A stretch of DNA of 64,000 bases from Aureococcus anophagefferens (GCF_000186865.1 NW_008705566.1:728432-792431), one strand, 5' to 3'; positions 1-9,087 are shown, numbered from the stretch's first letter. Translations and numbers: made by a program. The notes: generated by a model from the sequence alone, not told the origin.

Positions 1-406
1 GCGTCGCTGCCCCGGCGTTGAGGTAGCTGTAGCCGCAGCAGAGGCAGCAGGTGCCGAGGTAGCAGCCCGCGTGGGCCTCGGCGGCGACGTAGCGGCTCGT
101 CGCCGCGCCGCCGCGCGCCATGAGCTCCGCGGCCACGCCCGCGCCGCANGCGGGCGCGGCGACGACCGCGGCGTCGCCGCCCGCGGCGACGACGTCGGCC
201 TCGACGGCGGGGACGACGCGCGCGCCGCCCCGGGCCCCGCAGAGCACGCCCTGGCAGCGCTCGGCGCGGTCCACGAGCGAGCCCTCGTCCGCGACGTTGA
301 GCTGGGCGCAGGACTCGGCGACGACGTCGGCGGAGTTGCCCTTGAGGTTCAGCTCGCGCTTCAAGAGCTCGACGATCTCCCACAAGGGCACGGCGACCTC
401 CGCCAT
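1..406 (-). CDS. Partial hypothetical protein, Cys-rich C-terminal end
   Basis: The minus strand has an open frame from an ATG at 406 that stays open to the window edge, so only the N-terminal 135 codons are present. Codon use (GCG, GTC, GAC, CTC) matches the neighbouring genes, which supports it over the plus-strand frames here. The start reads MAEVAVPLWEIVELLKRE and is followed by an Ala/Val-rich stretch. The visible end has a tight cysteine cluster, GCYLGTCCLCCGYSYLN, which could be a lipidation or metal site; this is speculation. One codon contains the N near position 150. I recognise no family. It is divergent from the gene starting at 532. Confidence 0.5.
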   Translation of the reverse strand, partial: MAEVAVPLWEIVELLKRELNLKGNSADVVAESCAQLNVADEGSLVDRAERCQGVLCGARGGARVVPAVEADVVAAGGDAAVVAAPXCGAGVAAELMARGGAATSRYVAAEAHAGCYLGTCCLCCGYSYLNAGAAT

Positions 407-531
407 CGCCGAGGTTTCAGCCCGTCGTCATGGGGCGCACATTTAGAATGCAGCCCAATCTTGCGCATGCCATGTGATTTGCCCGGCAAAGATCAAACAC
501 CAGTTTGCCTTGATGTTGATGCCTAGAGCAT

Positions 532-1578
532 ATGAGCATGGGGTTCAGCCTTCTCGAGATGTACACTGTGTGGCTCTGGCTGCTCGCGCCGATGTGCGCG
601 GGCTTCGCGCCGCAGCAGCTCCGCGCGACGCACGCGCGGCTCCGCGCGCCGCACGTCCGCGCGACGCACGCGCGGCTCCCGGCGTCGCAAGTCCGCGCGA
701 CGCAGCCGCGACTCCGCGCGCCGCACGTCCGCGCGACGCACGCGCGGCTCCTGGCGCCGCGCCGCGCCGCCAAGGACGACGACGTGCTGTCGTCCGTGGG
801 CAACGCGACGGCGGGCCTCGTCGAGGGCGCCGTGCGCTCCGTGACGGGCGACGGGTCCTACAAGTTCGGCGACATAACCAAGCGCGCCGTCGCCGGCTTG
901 ACGGGCAAGGACGGCACCTTCGGCGACCTCAACGACGACGGCGTCGTCGACGAGAAGGACGCGGCGCTCGCGCTGCAGATGGTCGGCGACCGGGCGAAGA
1001 GCGCCGTCACGAGCTTCACGGGGAAGGAGGACTACGAGTTCGGCGACGTGGGGCGCAAGATCCTCTCGGAGACGGAGCGCGCGGCGAACGAGCTGCGAGC
1101 CTCGTACTTCAACGACCTGCCGGCGGAGCTGTCGCGCGCCATGTTCTCGGGCCTCAACGCGAAGCAGCGCGAGGCGCTCATGGTCGCCGTCGCGTCGTAC
1201 GGATCCGTCCTCGTGCTCACGTGGTCGCTCGTGTCGAACGCGATGACGGGGCTCAAGGTCGTCGCGTCCTGGGCGTACGCGACGCGGACCGCGGCGGCGG
1301 CGTCGCGCTGGTCCGAATTCATCCGGACGATCTACACGCTCCGGCTCTTCGAGGCGGCGCTCCTGCCGCTCAAGGCCCTCGCGGCCTACGCGCTCGTGCC
1401 GCGCTACCACGCGCTCGTCCTGCGGCTGGAGCCGCGCGTGCCGCTCCGCGAGAAGACGACGCTCCACCGGGCGCTCGCGCTCGCGCTCACCTACGTCCTC
1501 GGGACCGCGGCCGTGGGCGCCGCGACGGCGCTGGGCGTGCTGCTCGTGCCGCGGCCCGCGCCTAACTTCTGCCTCTAG
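532..1578 (+). CDS. Probable plastid-targeted membrane protein with an EF-hand-like loop
   Basis: 348 codons. The N-terminus is a hydrophobic signal peptide ending at a cleavage-like MCAG|FAPQ, the 'ASAFAP' style junction with Phe at +1 used by stramenopile plastid preproteins. The basic transit-like region after it is four near-perfect 12-residue repeats (RATHARLRAPHV type). Around residues 120-145 the segment GDLNDDGVVDEKDAAL has the D-x-N-D-D-G spacing of an EF-hand or dockerin calcium loop. The C-terminal half has several hydrophobic segments likely to span a membrane. Starts at 532, 538 or 559 are all possible. I do not recognise the family. Its stop overlaps the stop of the convergent gene downstream. 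Confidence 0.72.
   Translation: MSMGFSLLEMYTVWLWLLAPMCAGFAPQQLRATHARLRAPHVRATHARLPASQVRATQPRLRAPHVRATHARLLAPRRAAKDDDVLSSVGNATAGLVEGAVRSVTGDGSYKFGDITKRAVAGLTGKDGTFGDLNDDGVVDEKDAALALQMVGDRAKSAVTSFTGKEDYEFGDVGRKILSETERAANELRASYFNDLPAELSRAMFSGLNAKQREALMVAVASYGSVLVLTWSLVSNAMTGLKVVASWAYATRTAAAASRWSEFIRTIYTLRLFEAALLPLKALAAYALVPRYHALVLRLEPRVPLREKTTLHRALALALTYVLGTAAVGAATALGVLLVPRPAPNFCL
622..756 (+). repeat. 36-bp tandem repeat in a transit-peptide coding region
   Basis: Units begin at 622, 658, 694 and 730 with an exact 36-bp period, starting CGCGCGACGCACGCGCGGCT. The third unit is the most diverged and the fourth is partial. Each unit adds 12 residues to the basic N-terminal region of the 532-1578 protein without shifting frame. 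Confidence 0.85.
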
Positions 1579-4094
1579 AACGGCGCGCGCGTCGGCTCCG
1601 GCGACGGCCGGTGCAAGGACGCGCGCGCGTGTCCCACGGCCGTCGACGACGTGGCGATCTTCGCGAGGAGGAGCGACACGAGGCCGACGATGAGCAGGGC
1701 TTCCACGCCGCTCTGGAGGCGCTTGGGCGCCTGGGAGACGGCGCGGCGCCGGAAGTGTGAAGGCACGAACTGCTGCTCGCTCCGGTGGCCGAAGGCGTTC
1801 GAGACGTGCTCGTGCTCGAGGCGGAAGCAGGACCAGGCGCTGCGCCGCGCGAGCTCCGCGAGCGATAGGAGGGGCACGAAGAAGTCCGGCACGATGGCGT
1901 CGATGCGCCGCGACGTGTCCGAGGGCGGGAGGATCTGCGCGAGCCAGACGAAGCGGCCCACGGAGTCCGCCGCGGCCGCGCAGCGGTACCACCAGGCCGC
2001 CGGGTAGAGGCGCCGCGGCCGCGACAGGACCTCGCCGTCGGCGTAGGGCGCGAGCCCCCAGTCCACGAAGACGTCCCAGCACCACGAATAGAGCGACGAC
2101 CCGACGAAGACGGCGAACCAGAACGGCTGGGCCGCGAAGACGGAGCCGCCGCCGCCGCCGCCGACGTTGAGCGCGGAGAAGAGGCTCACGAAGAGTGATA
2201 GCGCGTACTTGGTCGCGTTCGCGAGCTGGAGCCAGCGCCGCGGCGACGCGCCGCTGTCGTTGTACTTGCGCAGGCACTGGAGGAAGCGCCAGAGCACGGG
2301 CAGGAGGCAGACCGCGGGCGTGAGCACGCGCGTCGCGAACCGCGACCGCGCCCACGTCGGCGAAAAGACCGCGTCGTCCTCGCTCGCGGCCGCCGCGACG
2401 ACGTCGCCGGAGAGGAAGAAGCATAACGTCCAGAGCACGTCGAGGAGCACCTTCACCATGCTCGTGAGCACGTCGGCCACGAAGGTGTCGACGAAGCGCA
2501 CCTCGCGGAAGGGCGCCAGGACGACGCGGCCGAGCGCGGCCCAGAGCTGGCGCCGCCGCTTCCAGGGGAAGACCAGGCGCCACGCGCCGAAGATCGCGGC
2601 CGCCAACGGGACGCCCGCCGCGAGCCGCGGCGCCGAGCGCCGGCCCGGGACGCCGTACGCGTAGGTGGATTTGTAGTAGATCAGGAGCAGCGCGAGGAGC
2701 ACGACGGTCTCGACGGACGCCTCCGCGTAGACGTCGAGGTGCGTCGCCGCGACCCGCGGGTCCGCGTCGAAGAGGAACTCGACGTTGACGCGGTAGCGCG
2801 CCCAGACGTGGAGCGACGCCCCCCAGAGCCAGTGCCAGGCGAGGAGGCAGCCGAGCCCGCGGAACACGGGCCAGGCCGGCGCCGCGGCGACGGACCGCCG
2901 CCAGCCGTCGACGTCCGCGCCGGACGCGACGACCTCGAAGCAGTCCCAGAGCAGCCAGGCGGCCAAGACGGCCGCGGCGCCGCAGCGGTAGCCGAGGCGC
3001 AGCGCGTCCGCGTCGTAGCCGCCGTGCGTCGTGTGGAGGACGACGTGGTCGTCGCGGAGCCCGCGCTCGGCGATGGCCTCGTCGCCGTCGTAGAACGCGG
3101 CCGCGTAGGACGCCTTGACGTCGTCCGCGAGCGCGCGGGCCTTGGCGGCGGACCAGCAGTCGCGGTGGCGCACGCCCTCGCAGAAGCGCTCGCGGATCTT
3201 CGGCTCGCGCTTCAGGAGCTTGTCGCGCTTCTTCGTGATTTTGACGAACGCGCTGTAGTTCCAGACCGTGTAATCGACCTGCGTTCGAGGCGGTCGCGCG
3301 TGGCCCGGCGGCGGCGGAAGCGCGGCGGCGCGTCCCGGTCACCTTTTCCCAAAACATCGCGGGACGCCGCCCGCGACGAGCTTCCGCGCGTCGAAGTCGA
3401 GCTGGGCCAGGGCCCGCTTCAGCGACTCGCGCGACGCGCGGTCCGTGGGCTCGGCGTCGGCCGTCGACGCGCGGCGCCGCGGCCCGCCCGGCTCGTCGGC
3501 CGCGACGGCCGCGTAGGACCCGCGGGAGCCGCGCCGCGGCGCGGCGACGTGCTCGCGGAGGTGGTGGGCCCAGCGCTCCTCGAGGAGCGCGAGCTCGCGC
3601 GTGTAGTGCCGCTGCACCTTGCGCAGCTCGGCGACGCACGCGACGTCGAAGCCGGCGGCCAGGACGTCGTAGGCGTCGCCCGGCGCGGGCGAGAAGAGCC
3701 AGCGCGTCCAGTGGCACGCGCCGCCGTCCTCCTCCTCGCCCGCCGCGAGCAGCAGCGCCAGCGACGGCGCGGAGCCCGCGAGGACGCCGAGCGAACCGAG
3801 CGCCGTCGCGCTCGCGGGCCGCGGGAGCCGAGGCGCGGCGTCGCAGTCGAGGACCGCGAAGAGCCGGCGCCGCGCCTCGCTTCCGAGGTGGGGCGCAAGG
3901 ACCGGCGTCGGCTCGAGCAGGCCGAAACCGCCGTCGATGTCGAAATTGCTGGCGCCGCAGGGCGCGTTGGCATTCGGCCGCTCGGCGGCGCGCACGATGA
4001 GTCGCAGGAGCAGCTTGAGCCGGTCGTAGTCGACGTAATACGCCGCCCACTCCGACTGCTTCGCGTCCTCGAGGCGCTCCGCGAACTTGACCAT
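1575..4094 (-). CDS. SPX-EXS domain phosphate transporter (XPR1/PHO1 family), two exons
   Basis: Family members export phosphate and sense inositol pyrophosphates through SPX. Exon 1 (4094-3378) starts MVKFAERLEDAKQSEWAAYY, the classic SPX N-terminus with the YDRLKLLL helix. Exon 2 (3278-1575) opens with VDYTVWNYSAFVKITKKRDK, the Lys-rich SPX C-terminal helix, then a multi-membrane EXS domain (FLQCLRKYNDSG, SWCWDVFVDWGL, HVSNAFGHRSEQQFVPSHFR). I infer a phase-0 intron (3279-3377): joining ..DFDARKL to VDYTVWNYSAF gives the family spacing without a gap. The product would be 806 residues. The donor, GTCGCG, is weak, so the exact donor is less certain than the gene. The start lies 187 bp from the divergent start at 4282. 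Confidence 0.9.
3279..3377 (-). other. Inferred 99-nt spliceosomal intron in the SPX-EXS gene
   Basis: In gene sense the intron runs from GTCGCGGGCGGC to CGAACGCAG, followed by exon GTCGATTAC. It was placed because it restores the SPX helix NYSAFVKITKKRDK at the correct spacing. Alternative in-frame donors exist a few codons downstream (GGC|GTCCCG). The first four bases of the intron and of exon 2 match (GTCG), so a decayed target duplication is possible but not demonstrable. Confidence 0.6.
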
Positions 4095-4097
4095 CGC

Positions 4098-4166
4098 TCG
4101 TGGGCTGCTGCGGCGCGTCTATGTACGCTGCCGCGTGGGCTGCTGCGGCGCGTCTATGCACGCTGC
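4098..4166 (+). repeat. Two tandem 34-bp copies upstream of the 4282 gene
   Basis: Copies at 4098-4131 and 4133-4166 (period 35) share CGTGGGCTGCTGCGGCGCGT and differ by one or two bases. They lie between the divergent SPX-EXS gene start (4094) and the ATG at 4282, so they are promoter or 5' leader sequence. Confidence 0.8.
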
Positions 4167-4281
4167 GCATTTGGCAGCTCCATGCTGCTCATCGTGTCCA
4201 GAAACTCAAATTCGCTTCATCATTGGCCGTGGCCCCGCGAGTGGAGATTTTGGCGCGCGACTCGCCCGCCGCGACGACGAC

Positions 4282-5991
4282 ATGGGCATCTTCCATCTCG
4301 ATTATTTGCTTGGGACCGACACGGCCATAGAATGCGTCGAAAAACTACTCCAAGTGATGTACGGCGACCGCGAGGATTTCGACACGCCGTCGATGAATTT
4401 CGGGCTGTTTATGCATAAGGCCACGTGTCCCGGGTCGGGCGTCCTGCCGGCGATGACGGCGCGCCATGCGGTTGAGTATTATGATAAGCTCTTCAAGTGG
4501 TGGACGCGGCTCCGCGCCGTCGACGTCGAAGCGAAGCTCTCGGAGCTCGTCGCCGTCGCGAACGCCTACGAGATGGGCCCCTACTTCGCGGAGAGCCATT
4601 ATGGGGAGGATCATCTTGTTGGGAACACCTACGTCGTCCTCGCGATGATCTGCATGGCCGCGGGCGCGCGCGTGCCGCCCGAGCTCGCCCAGGCGTTCGC
4701 CAAGGCCGCCGAGAACGAGGCGCGGCGCGTCCGGGCCGCGGGCGCGCCCGTGGACTCCATCGCCGTCGCGTACCGCCGGACTTTCGCCGCGATGGTCCAC
4801 GACCACGACTTCTCGGACAGCAAGACGCGCATGTTCATCCGCGAGGCCTTCGGCCCCCGGGAGCTCAACTTCTACGCGCACGTCGAAGCCGGAAACATCG
4901 TCATCGGCGACCGGCGCGACTACGCCAAGGGCGACAAGATTTCGCGCAGCGGCATGCGCATGGCCTGGACGCCGTCCAAGGACCAGCCCGTGCCGCGCAT
5001 GGGCACGCAGGGCCTCGGGCGCGCGACGCTCTCGCCGTGGGTCAACACGCCGACGTGCCACGAGCTCGCGGCGCAGGAGCCTCCCGTGGTGGCGCCCTTC
5101 GCGCCGCCGGACGTCGACGACAACGCGTCGCCGCCGACGCTCGAGGGCGTGAGCGTCTACCAGTTCAAGCGCGCGCCGCCGTCGATCGAGGAGCTCAAGC
5201 GCGAGCACGCGGCCAACGCCGAGAGCTACGAGCCGACGGAGCCGTTGGGGCCTGACGGAAAGTCCGCGCAGCAGATCGTGGACGAAAAAGCCGACGACAT
5301 CCGCGACTTCTACGAGGCGGCCTTCGCGGACGCGTCGAGCGGCGGCAAGAAGAAGACGCGCCGCGGCGGCAAGAAGAAGAAGAAGAAGAAGCAGCCCGAA
5401 CCGGCGGCGTCCGAGGCCGCCGGGCGCCTCGACGCGGCTTCCATCGGCGTCGTCGTCGCCGCCGCCGCGAAGCGGATCGCGGTGCTCCATCGCGCCAAGG
5501 GCGACCACAACTTCGACGACGAGGACCTCGTCGGGCGGAGCTACGGCGAGAAGCTCCTACCGTTCATCACGACCCTCGTGGACCCGGCGGAGCCCATGCC
5601 CCCGCAGCTCATGGTATTGGCGGACTTGATCGAACAGGGCGAGACCGACGACGTCCTCACCGATCTCACCTTCGCCGAGCGGGCTCCCGAAACGCCCGGG
5701 AGCATGGAGAAAGTCATCAGCGTCCCCGCCTGGAGCAGCGACGACGAGGACACGTACGAGGACACGGACGAGGAGACCGTGACCGAAGACGAGGACACGG
5801 ACGAGGAGACCGTGGCCGAAGACGACGTCGTCGACCCGTCGCTGCCGCCGGCGACGGAGGCCGCGCTGCGGTCCGAGAACGCGCGCCTGCGCGAGCGACT
5901 CGCGGCCGCGGAGGCGCGCGCGGCCGCGGCGGAGGCGAGCCTCGCGGCCAACGCCGCCGCGCCCGCGGCTCCCGTGTACAACTTCCTCTGA
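4282..5991 (+). CDS. Conserved-looking hypothetical protein with Lys-rich and acidic repeat regions
   Basis: I chose the ATG at 4282 (MGIFHLDYLLGTDTAIECVE). The frame is open further upstream, but through the promoter repeat. The product is 569 residues. The first 250 residues look globular and mostly helical (AVEYYDKLFKWWTRLRAVDV; NTYVVLAMICMAAG). A Lys-rich linker (GGKKKTRRGGKKKKKKKQ) follows, then a second helical block, an acidic duplicated segment (two copies of EDTDEETV) and a C-terminal Ala/Glu coiled coil. No domain was recognised. It is convergent with the DHHC gene, with 18 bp between stops. Confidence 0.7.
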   Translation: MGIFHLDYLLGTDTAIECVEKLLQVMYGDREDFDTPSMNFGLFMHKATCPGSGVLPAMTARHAVEYYDKLFKWWTRLRAVDVEAKLSELVAVANAYEMGPYFAESHYGEDHLVGNTYVVLAMICMAAGARVPPELAQAFAKAAENEARRVRAAGAPVDSIAVAYRRTFAAMVHDHDFSDSKTRMFIREAFGPRELNFYAHVEAGNIVIGDRRDYAKGDKISRSGMRMAWTPSKDQPVPRMGTQGLGRATLSPWVNTPTCHELAAQEPPVVAPFAPPDVDDNASPPTLEGVSVYQFKRAPPSIEELKREHAANAESYEPTEPLGPDGKSAQQIVDEKADDIRDFYEAAFADASSGGKKKTRRGGKKKKKKKQPEPAASEAAGRLDAASIGVVVAAAAKRIAVLHRAKGDHNFDDEDLVGRSYGEKLLPFITTLVDPAEPMPPQLMVLADLIEQGETDDVLTDLTFAERAPETPGSMEKVISVPAWSSDDEDTYEDTDEETVTEDEDTDEETVAEDDVVDPSLPPATEAALRSENARLRERLAAAEARAAAAEASLAANAAAPAAPVYNFL

Positions 5992-6009
5992 GGGGTGCAC
6001 TAGGTAAGT

Positions 6010-6804
6010 TTACCCGGGATCGTCGAAGCTCGAGAGCGCCAGCACCAGGAAGACGAGCGTCGAGAAGAACGCCGCGTAGCCCGTCGCGATGATCGCGAAG
6101 AAGAAGGGCACGTTGCCCGACGTCCTGCCGCCGGCGATGCAGCGGCCGTAGAAGCCGCAGTGGTGGTCGAAGTCGACGACGCAGCGCTGGCACTGGGAGC
6201 AGTGGTGCGCCTTGCTCCGCGGCGGCCGCCAGACGCAGCAGCGGACGCAGTAGGAGCCGAGGACCGGGTCGACGACGTTGTTGCCGCAGCCGACGACCGC
6301 GTCGGCCGTCGGGTAGCGGCGGAGCGCGTCGGCGACGCGCCGCGGCACGGGCCGCGTCGTCGCCGGCGTGCGCTTGATCGTGCCCGGGTCGCCGCGGAGG
6401 ATGCGCTCGAGGCAGAGCAGCGCGATCGAGACCTCGGCGTACGTGACCGCGAGGCACGCGGTTCTGCTCGCCGCCGAGAGCGACCCGGGGAGGATCGCGA
6501 GGTGCGTGATGATCAACACGACGCCGATGATCGCGAGGATCGTCTTGATGCCGATGCAGGATTCGGCGCGGAGCGCGGCGCGGCGCGGCCGCGGCAGCGG
6601 CGGCAGCGGCAGGTCCTCGTCGTCGTCGACGAACTCGACGTCGTCGGCCTGCAGCGGCGACGCGGCGACGATGGTCGCCGTCGCCGTGATTGCGGGGAGG
6701 AGCGACGGCTCCTTGACGACGGAGCCCTGCAGCGGCGCGGGTGGTACTGGTGCTCGCAGCGGCGCATCTGGCGGCGCTGCGTCTGCTGCGTCGGATGCGT
6801 CCAT
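6010..6804 (-). CDS. DHHC-type protein S-palmitoyltransferase
   Basis: 264 residues from the ATG at 6804. DHHC enzymes attach palmitate to cysteines of membrane-associated proteins. The cysteine-rich domain is clear: YCVRCCVWRPPRSKAHHC, SQCQRCVVDFDHHCGFYGRC, then SGNVPFFF. DHHC itself is intact, though the usual PW-N-C region is GFYGRC. Two membrane helices precede it (TILAIIGVVLIITHLAIL and ACLAVTYAEVSIALLCL) and one hydrophobic stretch follows. The protein ends soon after that helix, lacking the fourth helix and the TTxE region typical of the family. The stop lies in CCGGGTAAAC, which could instead be a splice donor, but any further exon would run antisense into the neighbouring gene. Confidence 0.85.
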   Translation of the reverse strand: MDASDAADAAPPDAPLRAPVPPAPLQGSVVKEPSLLPAITATATIVAASPLQADDVEFVDDDEDLPLPPLPRPRRAALRAESCIGIKTILAIIGVVLIITHLAILPGSLSAASRTACLAVTYAEVSIALLCLERILRGDPGTIKRTPATTRPVPRRVADALRRYPTADAVVGCGNNVVDPVLGSYCVRCCVWRPPRSKAHHCSQCQRCVVDFDHHCGFYGRCIAGGRTSGNVPFFFAIIATGYAAFFSTLVFLVLALSSFDDPG

Positions 6805-7044
6805 GGTGGTGGCGGAATAATCCGCCGGACAAGCAAGCGCGTAGCACTTGTTTGCGATCGATAAATTAAGAAGACGCTCGATGCTAGAGCCGCCGCTAGA
6901 GCTAGTGGATGGCGCGACTCCGGCGCCGCGCGGAGATCGAGGTAAATGCGCTGCATGTTGAACGGATGCTGCCCCCCGGGCTGGAGCAGCCCTCTTATGA
7001 TGACAAGGCATAGGTCCCGACTCCGCGCGGATCCCAGCTAGGCA

Positions 7045-7563
7045 ATGCCGCGCGTCGAGACGACGTTCATGACCGGCAACCTCCGCCCCGACTCGGCCGT
7101 CGACGGGCCCGAGCCGCGCGCGACCCCGGCGCCCGCGGCGGCGCGGCGGACGACGCCGGCGGCGCGGAGCCGGAGCACGCCCCCGACGAAGAAGTTCGAG
7201 TGCACGTTCCAGACGCCGCTGCGGCCGGACCAGGCGCTGCCCGCGGACGGCGCCGGGGCGGCGAGCCCGTCCATCGTCTGCACGGGGCCGGTCTCGCGCG
7301 CGTCGCCGGCGTCCGACGCGGACGTGAGCCCGGCCGTGCTGAAGCTGCGCCAGTTCGGCCGCAAGCGGCGGAGCCAGAGCGTGCCGCCGCCCAAGGCCGA
7401 GGAGGCCGCGCCGCCGGCGATCTGGTCGCGGTCCGACCTGCAAAAGGCCAAGGGCCTCGCGCCGCCGCGCGCGCCCGCGGCCGCGAGCCCGCCGCTCGGG
7501 TCGCGATGGCCGCGCACGCGACGGTTCCTCGGGTTCCGCGCGCTCGACCCGCTGAATGACTAG
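7045..7563 (+). CDS. Small basic low-complexity hypothetical protein
   Basis: 172 residues starting MPRVETTFMTGNLRPDSA. It is rich in Pro, Ala and Arg, with a short less-biased segment TKKFECTFQTPLRPDQALPA and a basic patch LKLRQFGRKRRSQSVPPPK that could be a nuclear or RNA-binding signal. Codon use fits the genome's coding bias in this frame better than in the antisense frame. No recognised family. It is tandem with MTFP1, 156 bp downstream. Confidence 0.55.
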   Translation: MPRVETTFMTGNLRPDSAVDGPEPRATPAPAAARRTTPAARSRSTPPTKKFECTFQTPLRPDQALPADGAGAASPSIVCTGPVSRASPASDADVSPAVLKLRQFGRKRRSQSVPPPKAEEAAPPAIWSRSDLQKAKGLAPPRAPAAASPPLGSRWPRTRRFLGFRALDPLND

Positions 7564-7719
7564 TAGCGGCTCTTGGTTTTTACCGCAGCGAGCACTGCTC
7601 GCTCGCCGCGCGCGGAGGGTCTCCTTCGGCAACTTGAAGCAAACTTTAGTAAGGCGCGGAGATCACAGCAAGCGCAGGATCATCACTCCAGCCGCCGCCG
7701 CCGCCCTCGTCGTCGCGCC

Positions 7720-8151
7720 ATGGCCGTCGACGCGTCGCGCGACCCGGTCGCGAAGGAGGTGGACATCTATCGCGACACGCCCGTGCGCTTTCTGGGCTAC
7801 GCCAACGAGATCGGCGAGTCCTTCAAGCCCATGGTGCCGCGCGCCTTCTACTTTGGGTCCTACGCCGTGGCCTGCACCTACGTCGCCGCGGACGCGAAGC
7901 ACAAGTTCGACGCCGACGGCGACGTGCGCCACGGCGTCGACGCGCTCGTCTGGCAGGCGCTCGCGTCCGTCGCGGTGCCGGGCGTCGTCGTGAACCGCGT
8001 CGTAACGCTCGCGGGCCGGGCGACGGCGCGGCCCTTCGTGCCGACGCTCTGCGGCCTCGGCTGCATCCCCTTCATCATCAAGCCCATCGACGCCCTCGTC
8101 GACGCGGCCATGGACGCGACGATCCGGCCCTTCTTGCTCGACGACGGGTAA
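7720..8151 (+). CDS. MTFP1: Mitochondrial fission process protein 1 (MTP18 family)
   Basis: 143 residues from the ATG at 7720; an in-frame ATG at 7573 would add a basic, possibly presequence-like 49 residues. MTFP1 is an inner mitochondrial membrane protein that promotes fission. Family signatures are dense: DTPVRFLGYANEIGESFKP, SYAVACTYVAADAKHKFDAD, ALVWQALASVAVPGVVVNRV, and near the end GLGCIPFIIKPIDALVDAAM. It is complete and close to the usual length. It is convergent with the PAH-domain gene, whose stop is 29 bp away. Confidence 0.9.
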   Translation: MAVDASRDPVAKEVDIYRDTPVRFLGYANEIGESFKPMVPRAFYFGSYAVACTYVAADAKHKFDADGDVRHGVDALVWQALASVAVPGVVVNRVVTLAGRATARPFVPTLCGLGCIPFIIKPIDALVDAAMDATIRPFLLDDG

Positions 8152-8180
8152 CGCGGTTTTTTTTAGCAGCTCCGTCGATT

Positions 8181-8843
8181 TTAGTAGCTCCGTCGCGCGC
8201 GCTTCGGCGCCGGGGGGCGGACGAAGCGCTGCGCGGGGCGCCGCGCCGCCGGCGCGGCGACGGGGGCCGCGCGGAGGCACGTCCGCACGGCCATCCAGCT
8301 CGCGTCGTTCCGCGCCATCGCGTGCTCGCGCCACGACGCGCACTCCGCGGCGGGGCCGTCGCAGAGGAAGCAGAAGCATCGAGGGCAGTGGACCTCCGCC
8401 GCGGGCCGGTCGACGTCGCGGCCGCCGCCGGGGGGGAACGGGTGCACGACGCACGCGTGCCGCGGGTGCGGGAAATCCGAGAGCGGGTTCGAGCCCGTGT
8501 TGCCCACGATCTGCACCTCCTCGTCCTCCGCCGCCTCCGGGACGACGGCCTCCTCGTCGCTGTCGAGGGTGATGGCGTCCTCGAAGGTCTTGCCGCCGCC
8601 CCGGCCGATCGGCGCGGCGGGGGCCGCGTCCTCCGGGAGGAACGACCGGAAGCCGCGCAGGAGCTCGGGCGTGCCCGCGAGGAGCGCCTCGACGCGCTGG
8701 CGGATGCCCTCCCGGTCCGCCGTGCCTCGCTGGAAGGCGTTCAGATTCCTCACCATCTCCGTGTAGATGGTCGGGCGCGTCGCGAACTCGCGCTTGCACA
8801 AGTCTAAAAATCGATGCGCTTCCTGGTGGCGCTGGGTCGCCAT
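8181..8843 (-). CDS. PAH (Sin3-type) domain protein with a Cys/His module
   Basis: 220 residues. The N-terminal 65 residues match a paired amphipathic helix of the Sin3 corepressor type (HRFLDLCKREFATRPTIYTE, then MVRNLNAFQRGT and LRGFRSFLPE). A linker with an acidic SUMO-interaction-like stretch (AITLDSDEEAVV) follows. The C-terminal third carries HACVVHPF, HCPRCFCFLCDGPAAECASW and REHAMARNDASWMAVRTCLR, a Cys/His pattern that looks zinc-binding and resembles a module in some plant nuclear proteins (from memory, unverified). A basic tail PKRARRSY may be a nuclear signal. A role in chromatin-linked repression is inference from the PAH domain. Confidence 0.75.
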   Translation of the reverse strand: MATQRHQEAHRFLDLCKREFATRPTIYTEMVRNLNAFQRGTADREGIRQRVEALLAGTPELLRGFRSFLPEDAAPAAPIGRGGGKTFEDAITLDSDEEAVVPEAAEDEEVQIVGNTGSNPLSDFPHPRHACVVHPFPPGGGRDVDRPAAEVHCPRCFCFLCDGPAAECASWREHAMARNDASWMAVRTCLRAAPVAAPAARRPAQRFVRPPAPKRARRSY

Positions 8844-8853
8844 CGTCGATGGA

Positions 8854-8937
8854 CGACGCTTTTGAGCGCTCGCGGCCGAGGTCGCGTGCCTCGGCGCGGG
8901 CGACGCTTTTGAGCGCTCGCGGCCGAGGTCGCGTGCC
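8854..8937 (+). repeat. 37-bp direct repeat just upstream of the PAH gene
   Basis: Copies at 8854-8890 and 8901-8937 (period 47) share CGACGCTTTTGAGCGCTCGC and continue identically through GGCCGAGGTCGCGTGCC. They start 11 bp upstream of the minus-strand ATG at 8843, in its promoter or 5' leader. Confidence 0.85.
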
Positions 8938-9087
8938 GCGGCGCGTCTGCCGAAACCACTCCACCTCGACTAAATCGATCGACGCTCTCCGAGGAGTGCT
9001 TCACGCGTCGCCATGTTGCAGCGATGTTGCCGCCGAGCTCGGCGCGCGGCCAGCCGTCGACACACACCACACAAGTACGCCGCGGCC

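Noticed and set aside
523..4170. A 1215-codon minus-strand open frame covering two genes
   Set aside because: It runs antisense to the plastid-targeted gene and in another frame of the SPX-EXS gene. It is Arg/Ala-dominated with no domain. In ~70% GC DNA, shadow frames stay open easily.
2739..4418. A 559-codon plus-strand frame opposite the SPX-EXS gene
   Set aside because: Antisense to the well-supported SPX and EXS domains; Arg/Val/Glu-biased shadow without motifs.
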